A DNA stretch of 19,521 bases from JBBSEZ01 sp038239195 (GTDB lineage: Bacteria > Planctomycetota > Planctomycetia > Gemmatales > Gemmataceae), in contig JBBSEZ010000163.1 of assembly GCA_038239195.1 (NCBI GenBank), positions 1 to 19,521 on the forward strand, read 5' to 3'. Positions 14,364-19,521 of the stretch are shown one piece after another. The notes below the pieces were generated by a model, which saw only the letters and a list, made by a program, of their open reading frames with translations, made no database searches and had not been told where the DNA came from. Within the stretch, counting starts at the first letter, position 1, and every line of letters starts with the position of its first letter. A program made the translations under genes and the position numbers.

Positions 14364-14804
14364 TCAAAACGCGAGAGAGAAGTTTCGCTGCGGGCCGTGG
14401 TAGACAAGCAGGCAGTGGTCGAGCAGGTCGCGGCCGATCAAAGCCTGAATTCCCTCATTCGGCAGGAAGACGGACTCGATGACCAGCAGGCCCGGGAAGT
14501 GCATCTCGATCTCCTCGTGGGGCAGAGCGAGGCTGATGTGGAAGCGGTTGCAGCGGTGGGGAGTTGTGCCTGTGGATGGGGTATAGACGTCGATCTGGTC
14601 GATCGGCGGAATGCCCAGCCGCGCAAGCACGTTCGGATCGATGGCCGTGACGCCCGAGCCCGTGTCGAGCACCGCGCGAACGGAAATGCGTGGCGGCACG
14701 GGGAACTTGTTTCGCTCCAGCACTTGCCGGCGCGGCAAGCTCACCCCGACGAGTAAGTTGACGGTGGCGCCGTCTGCCGTCAGGTCTTCGGCGACGATGG
14801 GCAT
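14364..14804 (-). CDS. retropepsin-like (clan AA) aspartic protease
   Basis: A 146-aa single-domain protease-like protein. The catalytic motif is VLDTGSGVTAID (about residues 45-56), where Asp-Thr-Gly is the hallmark of retropepsin-type enzymes, which work as dimers. Near the C-terminus is ALIGRDLLDHCLLVYHG, the Ile/Leu-Gly-Arg-Asp motif that follows the second strand pair in bacterial family members. No signal peptide or membrane helix is present, so it is probably cytoplasmic. Its first 25 bases overlap the end of the upstream 84-aa gene, implying coupled translation. The natural substrate is unknown. Key residues are intact. Confidence 0.85.
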   Translation of the reverse strand: MPIVAEDLTADGATVNLLVGVSLPRRQVLERNKFPVPPRISVRAVLDTGSGVTAIDPNVLARLGIPPIDQIDVYTPSTGTTPHRCNRFHISLALPHEEIEMHFPGLLVIESVFLPNEGIQALIGRDLLDHCLLVYHGPQRNFSLAF

Positions 14805-15034
14805 GGGACGATGTTCCGGCTGAAGTAAAGCGGCTTTTCGACGGCAACGATTTGCTTGACGAGGAAGATTTCCAGGCCAAAGCGGTCGTAGCCCGTTTGC
14901 ATGGCCTGGGCCTGCGTTTCGTGGACACTGTCGAGCTTGTCACCGTGAACGAGGGCCCATTTGCCTTCCTGACCGCTGCCAAGCAGGCCGGGCAGTTCCC
15001 GGCGATACGTCTCCATTTCGCGTTCCAAGGCCAT
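14780..15034 (-). CDS. small partner protein encoded with the aspartic protease
   Basis: An 84-aa protein. After a helix (ALEREMETYRRELPGLL) comes a compact motif: GKWALVHGDKLDSVHETQAQAMQTGYDRFGLEIFLVKQI. This 'k-alvhgd-l-----t---A---Gy-rfG---FLVkqI' pattern recurs in small planctomycete and cyanobacterial proteins encoded directly before clan AA aspartic proteases; I know no tested function. The pairing suggests a regulator, inhibitor or substrate of the protease. The ATG at 15034 was chosen because the conserved part begins just after it and AGGGG lies about eight bases before it; an upstream ATG at 15184 adds a Pro/Ala-rich segment with no family look. It overlaps the protease gene by 25 bases. 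Confidence 0.72.
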   Translation of the reverse strand: MALEREMETYRRELPGLLGSGQEGKWALVHGDKLDSVHETQAQAMQTGYDRFGLEIFLVKQIVAVEKPLYFSRNIVPCPSSPKT

Positions 15035-15104
15035 GACAGCACCCCTACTCAAGAAGGACCAGGAGAGACTGGGTGAACCATCGCGTAATCCTTCCTTCGG
15101 CTTG

Positions 15105-15132
15105 ATGCTAAACTGAGTTGAGAGCAAAGCAA
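15105..15132 (-). promoter_or_regulatory. possible promoter for the partner/protease pair
   Basis: On the minus strand TTGCTT (15132-15127) and TAGCAT (15110-15105) are separated by 16 bases. Both hexamers are imperfect. They lie about 70 bases upstream of the start at 15034 in a locally AT-richer stretch. Weak call. Confidence 0.28.
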
Positions 15133-15241
15133 GCTGCGTGCCGAACCGAGCCGGCGGAGGGGCCGAAAAGTCGGTGCAGCGCATCGGGGGCCAGATGCCT
15201 TTTCCCGAGGCGCAGGCCTTATCTTTGAACCTCCTAACGAG

Positions 15242-15583
15242 TTACGCTCGCCTAGAGCAGAAAAGTGGTGGGGATGAGCGAGAAGGGTCGGTGAGACTCA
15301 CCACCAATGACCATCCTTGCCGTAGTCCTCCCAGTTTACGTTGGTCTTCGACCGGGGGGGGTTTCGGTGGTTTGTTCGTAGATCGTGGGGGCGCCGTCAG
15401 TTCGCTGGGTGAGGTGGCGACGACGTTCTTGGCTTCGGCGTGGGCGCCGTGGACTTTTCGGACGTGTTTGGCAAGGCGGTCAGATCGTACACGGACACTG
15501 CAATGAGGGCAGAGGGCAAGCAAGGTTGGTCTCCAGCTATAGGAGCAAGGCAGTAAACGAGACCGAACAACATGCCACATCAC
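15242..15583 (-). CDS. doubtful small protein with a C2H2-type zinc-finger motif
   Basis: A 113-aa open frame in an otherwise gene-poor, AT-richer region. Residues about 25-45 read CPHCSVRVRSDRLAKHVRKVH, that is C-x2-C-x11-H-x4-H, close to a classical C2H2 finger. The rest is Pro/Ser/Thr-rich and probably disordered (APPRSTNKPPKPPPVED), with KLGGLRQGWSLVVSLTDPS near the end. The N-terminal ~20 residues (MMWHVVRSRLLPCSYSWRP) look unnatural, and no clear ribosome binding site was found, so the true start may be elsewhere or the gene may be degraded. Codon use is less GC-biased than in neighbouring genes. It could be a short nucleic-acid-binding protein or a gene relic. Confidence 0.35.
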   Translation of the reverse strand: MMWHVVRSRLLPCSYSWRPTLLALCPHCSVRVRSDRLAKHVRKVHGAHAEAKNVVATSPSELTAPPRSTNKPPKPPPVEDQRKLGGLRQGWSLVVSLTDPSRSSPPLFCSRRA

Positions 15584-16282
15584 AACACCACCAAGTCTAA
15601 CGGCTGCCCGAGGCGACGGGAAGCCCCGGCAGGCCTTTAGCTGACGGAATTGCTGATGCTGCTACCTCCAACCCCTGTGAAGACGCGTATGGCGAGACTG
15701 CCTTCGGCGGAGGCTTCGGAACTCCCTCATTCTCCCATCCGAAAAGGGCGATCCTTCTGGTAAACTGCTCCGGGGCCGCCTCGTCTGGCCCGGGCGCTGT
15801 CCTCGAGGGCGCCGCAACTTCCCCTCCGCGAAGAACGCCGAACGAGCGACACGACCGCAGCGGATCAACGCCGCGCTGTTACCGTGCAGGGCCCGCCGAC
15901 GAAATCCGCGCCGGGCAAGGAGGTCGCTCGCCGTCGCCCAACGTCGCCCAAAGGGCAGCGGCCCGCCGTCAACCCACGGTGCGGACGGTGGCCGCGGCGC
16001 CGTCAACCCACGGTGCGGACGGCGCCCGCCTCGAGACCGCGAGAGGGGCCCGCCTGAAGCACAGGCACGCGCGCCCTGAGCGGAAGGCGTTGTGTGTGTC
16101 GGAGCGCAATGCAATCCATCGTGGGGCCCTCCGAGCCGGAGCGAAAGACGGCCCCTCCCGTCTCCCCGAGCCCAGGGAGAGGGGAGCAAGAAGGAGCGCC
16201 GCCCCGACTGTGCCAGCGCTCGACACGTCCCCCAGAGCGGATAGGATGGCAAGGTCGTGCTGTCCTCGAACGGAGCCCCTGA
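15584..16282. other. long intergenic region without a supported gene
   Basis: Open frames on both strands here have poor composition (Arg/Pro/Ser-rich) and no recognisable motif or good start. The visible structure is a short repeat GTCGCCCAAC around 15933-15950, the 24-base direct repeat listed separately, and a hairpin-capable run CTCCCC...GGGGAG around 16168-16186. It may hold the promoter of the large gene at 16283, but I saw no convincing hexamers. A degraded gene or a dispersed genomic repeat is possible. Confidence 0.5.
15965..16022. repeat. 24-base direct repeat, two copies with 34-base period
   Basis: The 24 bases at 15965-15988 (beginning GCCGTCAACCCACGG) recur exactly at 15999-16022, separated by ten G/C bases. 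The nearby GTCGCCCAAC doublet is a different repeat. Two copies are too few for a CRISPR array. It could be a regulatory binding site pair or part of a dispersed planctomycete repeat. Confidence 0.75.
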
Positions 16283-19200
16283 ATGAACGCCCCCCCTGCG
16301 CCCCCGTTGAGCCGCCCCGACCTCGAACAGGCGCTCGCCCGCGAGGGCCCTTCCGTGCTGCTCGTCGCGCCGCGCATCCTGCGCCGCGTCATCAAGCAGC
16401 ACCGGCAGATCGGCGGGCTCGGGCTCCAGGTCCCTCATGGCAGGAGTTACGTCCTCCCCCGCGACGCCCTGCTCGGCATCGCCAGCCGCGCCGAGCTCGG
16501 CCCCGAACGGCCCCTCACCGACGTCGTCATCCTGCTGCCGCGCCCCGACGCCTCTTACCTCGCCAACCGCCCCGCCGAGGCCGTTCTGCTCGAATACTGG
16601 CGCCTGCTCTTCCACGCCCACGTTCACGTTTGCCTCGAGCAGGCCCGCGCCCTCGGCAAGCTCACCGAAGCGGTCGCCCGCGAGCGCGTGGGCCGGATTG
16701 GTACGGTCGAATTCGAGGAGGCCGAGAACGTCCTCCGCCAGGACAACTTCCTCCTCCCCCCCGCGGAGCTCCTCGACGTCTACGAAGAATTCGCCTCTCG
16801 CTATCTCGAATTGCGCTATTTCGACCACGCCCGGTTGCACGATCATTTCCCCAGCGTGGAAGACTTCGCCGCCATCGACCGCGTTCTCGCCGACGACCTC
16901 GACAGCGAGGCCCTGCTCGCCCGCACCCGCGTCCCCGGGGCCGCGCTGCTGGCGCCCCCCGCCGGGCCCTGCGAGGAGGAAGAGGCCGGCCCCGACGAAG
17001 CGCCGGCCCCGGTCGCGGCCCAGCCGGACGCGGCAATCCACGCGCGGCTCACGGCCCAGGCGACGGAGGCGGGCCAGCGCGGCAACCAGGTGCGCGCGGC
17101 CATCCTGCGGCAGCAGGCGCTGGCCTTCGCCCCCCCCGGGCAGGAAACCGCCACCCGCGCGGAGGCCCGGGAGGAGTTGGCCCGGCTGGCGGAACGGCTC
17201 CAGCGCGCCTTGCACTTCCCCCCGAGCGAGACGGAGGACTGGGCACGCGCCCTCCAGGCGCTGCTCGACAAGGCGGCGCGCGGCGGATGGAGCGTCGATG
17301 CCCGGCTGCTCTACGACCTTCAGAAGGTGTGCATCGATCGGGAGCGCGACCTCTACGCGGTCGATCTGATCGAGTTCTTCGTGACCTGGTTCCAGCGCCC
17401 CATCCAGCGCCCGCTCCCGCTCCAGCAGCAGGTGCTGGTCGTCAAGCACCTCCGCAGCGCCGCCCAGCGCCTCCCGGCGGCCCGCATGGAGGCCGGGGCG
17501 CGGGAGCAACTCCGAGGGTTGCTACGCTCCGCCGTCTCTCGCGCCGAGGCGGAGTTGCGCGACCGGCTGCGGCCGCTGATCGGCGAGGCCCTCGACCGAG
17601 TCGGCCTGGTGCCGGGCAACTTCGCCGAAGCGCAGGCCCGCGGCAAGCTCATCGAGGAGTTGCTGGACGTCGTCGTCGAGCGCGGCTTCCTCACCATTGG
17701 CGACCTGCGCGATGCGCTGGCGCGCAACCGCCTCAAGCTCCCCGACCTCTCGGGGCCAGGCGAGTTCTTTGTCGGCGACCCCCTGATCCGCGGCAACCGC
17801 CGCATGGCGGAGGGGCTCGACGGCGTCTACCGGCGCGGCGAGATCTACATGCGCTGGCTCCAGCGCCTCAGCTCGCTGTTCTTCGGCAACCGCGTCGGCC
17901 GGGCGCTCACCCTCTACCTGCTTCTGCCCCTGGGCCTGGCCTTCTTCACGCTCAAGGGCATCGACGGCCTCTTCGAGGAAGAGGCGAAATACCTCGGCGC
18001 CCTCAACCGCATCGCCGGGTTGGTCAACGTCGAGCCCACGTCCACCTCATCGGATGACGTCGAGGCCCTGCTCGGCGGGCAGGCCAGCGCCCCGCCCCCC
18101 GAGCCCGACGAAGACGACTTCGAGAAATGGCTCCAGGACATGGCCGCCGAGCCCGCCAAGAAGGAGGAGCCCGAGCCCGCCAAGAAGGAGGAGCCCAAGC
18201 CTGCGGCGAGCAACCACCCGCCCACGCTGGTCCACGTGTTCAACTGGTATTCCTTCGCCGCCGTGAGCGTGGCTGCCCTCCTGCTCCTGCACGTCCCACC
18301 CCTTCGCCGGGCCGTGCTGCGCGGGCTGCACTACGTCTGGCTCGGCCTGCGCGGTTTGTTCTACGACCTGCCCCGCGCGGTAATCGAGTGGCCCCCGCTG
18401 CGGCGCTTCTTGCAGAGCCGGCCCTACCTGATCGTCTACCAGTACGCGCTCAAGCCTGCTTTCCTGGCGGCGGGGGCCGCCGTGGGGCTGTTCCTGCTCG
18501 GCGCCGGCAGCTTTTGGTGGCTGAGCGCGGGGGGCGCAACCTTCGTCGTGTCGTGCCTGCTCATCAACTCCCGGCTGGGCATCCTGATCGAGGAGTGGTG
18601 GGCCGACAGCCTGGTGCGCACCTGGCACCTGCTGAGCCGCGACCTGTTCCCCGGCATCCTGCGCTTTTTCGTCTGGCTGTCGCACTTCGTGCTCGAGCAG
18701 GTCGAGCGCCTGCTCTATACGGTCGATGAGTGGCTGCGCTTCCGAGGAGGGGAAGGTCGGCTGTCGTTCGCGAACAAGCTGGTGCTCGGCTTCCTGTGGT
18801 TCTGGGTGACGTACGTGGTGCGCTTCGCGCTCAACTTGCTGATCGAGCCCCAGGTCAACCCGGTGAAACACTTCCCGGTGGTGACGGTATCGCACAAGTT
18901 GATGCTGCTCCTGGTCAAGCCGATCGCCGTGCGGGTGCAGCCGACGTTCGGCTGGCCCTTGCTGACGACGGAGGGAGTGGTGGCGGGGTTTCTGGGGCTG
19001 GTCCCGGGGATCTTCGGCTTCCTGGCCTGGGAGCTCAAGGAGAACTGGAAGCTCTATCGGGCCAACCAGTCGGCGACGCTCGATCCGGTGACGGTCGGCA
19101 GCCACGGCGAGTGGGTCATCCACCTGCTCCGCCCCGGCTTCCACTCGGGGACGATCCCCAAGCTGTACGGCAAGCTGCGCCGGCAATCGGGCAAGGCGGC

Positions 19201-19521
19201 GCGCAAGGCGGAGGAGGCGCTCCACCACGTCGAGGAGAGGGTGCGTCACTTCGTCGAGCGCAACCTGACAGGCCCGCTATCGGCGAGCGCGAGCTGGGGC
19301 CTGCCGGGCTCGCTGGCGGTCGGCGGCCTTCATCTGGGGACGCATCGCATTCGCGTCGAGCTCTCCTGTCCGGCGCTACCCGGCGAGGCGGTCTGGCTCG
19401 ACTTCGAGAACCGCGGCGGTTGGCTGGTGGCCGGGGCCCCCCGCGCCGGCTGGCTCGCGAACCTGGGCCCCGCGCAGTCCGCCGCGGTCGCCGACGCCCT
19501 GGCGGGCTTCTACAAGCTCGC
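16283..19521 (+). CDS. very large multi-pass membrane protein, unknown family (3' end cut by window)
   Basis: An uninterrupted frame of 1079 codons that is still open at the window edge. I do not recognise the family. Residues 1-200 form a soluble domain (start LEQALAREGPSVLLVAPRILRRVIKQ; also QVPHGRSYVLPRDALL). An acidic linker and helical, Gln/Arg/Ala-rich segments follow (about 235-500). Hydrophobic segments lie near 537-560, 655-672, 722-770 (probably two), 789-807, 827-855, 867-884 and 893-917. Between the first two is a charged low-complexity loop with two AKKEEPxP repeats (about 623-638). After the last segment, from about 930, there is a helical stretch (KAARKAEEALHHVEERVRHF) and a beta-rich end. 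The ATG at 16283 follows GGAG by seven bases; strong third-position GC bias supports coding. Probably a planctomycete-specific membrane protein. Confidence 0.88.
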   Translation, partial: MNAPPAPPLSRPDLEQALAREGPSVLLVAPRILRRVIKQHRQIGGLGLQVPHGRSYVLPRDALLGIASRAELGPERPLTDVVILLPRPDASYLANRPAEAVLLEYWRLLFHAHVHVCLEQARALGKLTEAVARERVGRIGTVEFEEAENVLRQDNFLLPPAELLDVYEEFASRYLELRYFDHARLHDHFPSVEDFAAIDRVLADDLDSEALLARTRVPGAALLAPPAGPCEEEEAGPDEAPAPVAAQPDAAIHARLTAQATEAGQRGNQVRAAILRQQALAFAPPGQETATRAEAREELARLAERLQRALHFPPSETEDWARALQALLDKAARGGWSVDARLLYDLQKVCIDRERDLYAVDLIEFFVTWFQRPIQRPLPLQQQVLVVKHLRSAAQRLPAARMEAGAREQLRGLLRSAVSRAEAELRDRLRPLIGEALDRVGLVPGNFAEAQARGKLIEELLDVVVERGFLTIGDLRDALARNRLKLPDLSGPGEFFVGDPLIRGNRRMAEGLDGVYRRGEIYMRWLQRLSSLFFGNRVGRALTLYLLLPLGLAFFTLKGIDGLFEEEAKYLGALNRIAGLVNVEPTSTSSDDVEALLGGQASAPPPEPDEDDFEKWLQDMAAEPAKKEEPEPAKKEEPKPAASNHPPTLVHVFNWYSFAAVSVAALLLLHVPPLRRAVLRGLHYVWLGLRGLFYDLPRAVIEWPPLRRFLQSRPYLIVYQYALKPAFLAAGAAVGLFLLGAGSFWWLSAGGATFVVSCLLINSRLGILIEEWWADSLVRTWHLLSRDLFPGILRFFVWLSHFVLEQVERLLYTVDEWLRFRGGEGRLSFANKLVLGFLWFWVTYVVRFALNLLIEPQVNPVKHFPVVTVSHKLMLLLVKPIAVRVQPTFGWPLLTTEGVVAGFLGLVPGIFGFLAWELKENWKLYRANQSATLDPVTVGSHGEWVIHLLRPGFHSGTIPKLYGKLRRQSGKAARKAEEALHHVEERVRHFVERNLTGPLSASASWGLPGSLAVGGLHLGTHRIRVELSCPALPGEAVWLDFENRGGWLVAGAPRAGWLANLGPAQSAAVADALAGFYKL
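18149..18196 (+). repeat. 24-base tandem repeat inside the membrane-protein gene
   Basis: Two exact copies of a 24-base unit (18149-18172 and 18173-18196) encode EPAKKEEP twice. The repeat sits in a charged loop between two predicted membrane segments. Its length is a multiple of three, so copy-number change would keep the frame and only alter loop length. Confidence 0.8.

Noticed and set aside
15965..16022. CRISPR array
   Set aside because: Only two copies, a ten-base spacer, and no cas genes nearby.
15662..17509. 615-codon minus-strand open frame over the intergenic region and the large gene
   Set aside because: Antisense to the large membrane-protein gene over most of its length, with no recognisable start context or motif.
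15979..18057. 692-codon plus-strand frame starting before the large gene
   Set aside because: Arg/Pro/Ala-rich shadow in a different frame from the membrane protein, whose frame has hydrophobic segments and proper codon bias.

Overview
The window looks like a chromosome segment from a planctomycete of the Gemmata group. This is inferred from the very high G+C, the Uma2-family nuclease genes, a complete MoxR–vWA–beta-propeller ternary system, a clan AA aspartic protease with a small partner, and a very large multi-pass membrane protein. No marker gene such as 16S rRNA is present, so the assignment rests on gene content only.

Left part (1-6092, plus strand): after a cytosine-rich low-complexity start comes a type II topoisomerase pair. 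The GyrA/ParC-like subunit (185-2551) and the GyrB/ParE-like subunit (4152-6092) are separated by about 1.6 kb that carries two paralogous Uma2 nuclease genes and one small gene. Duplicated junctions, including a second, start-less copy of the 5' end of the GyrB-like gene at 3206-3270, show that the spacer arose by tandem duplication. The subunit A departs from canonical gyrase: Asp sits at the quinolone-resistance Ser position, and the only GyrA-box-like motif is in the last blade of its C-terminal domain.

Centre (6098-14005, minus strand): a tight five-gene operon. In transcription order it encodes a 213-aa bpX-type protein, a MoxR AAA+ ATPase, a 242-aa bpX-type protein, a vWA/beta-propeller protein and a bpX6-like/helical-repeat/beta-propeller protein. 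Three junctions are 4-bp stop/start overlaps and one is a 3-nt gap, so the products are probably made together and form one complex. Comparative genomics places such systems among predicted NTP-dependent conflict (defence) systems. The MoxR protein would be the chaperone-like ATPase, the vWA protein its adaptor, and the propellers and helical repeats the sensing or scaffold parts. An extended -10 promoter lies upstream. The operon ends five nucleotides from the end of the convergent topoisomerase B gene.

Right part (14006-19521): a tiny lipoprotein gene is divergent from the operon. It is followed by a minus-strand pair (84-aa partner and retropepsin-like aspartic protease, overlapping by 25 bp), a doubtful small gene with a C2H2-type zinc-finger motif, and about 700 bp without a supported gene, which holds a 24-bp direct repeat. 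A large plus-strand gene (16283 to the window end) encodes a membrane protein of at least 1079 residues that I could not assign to a named family. No rRNA, tRNA, CRISPR array or insertion sequence was seen.
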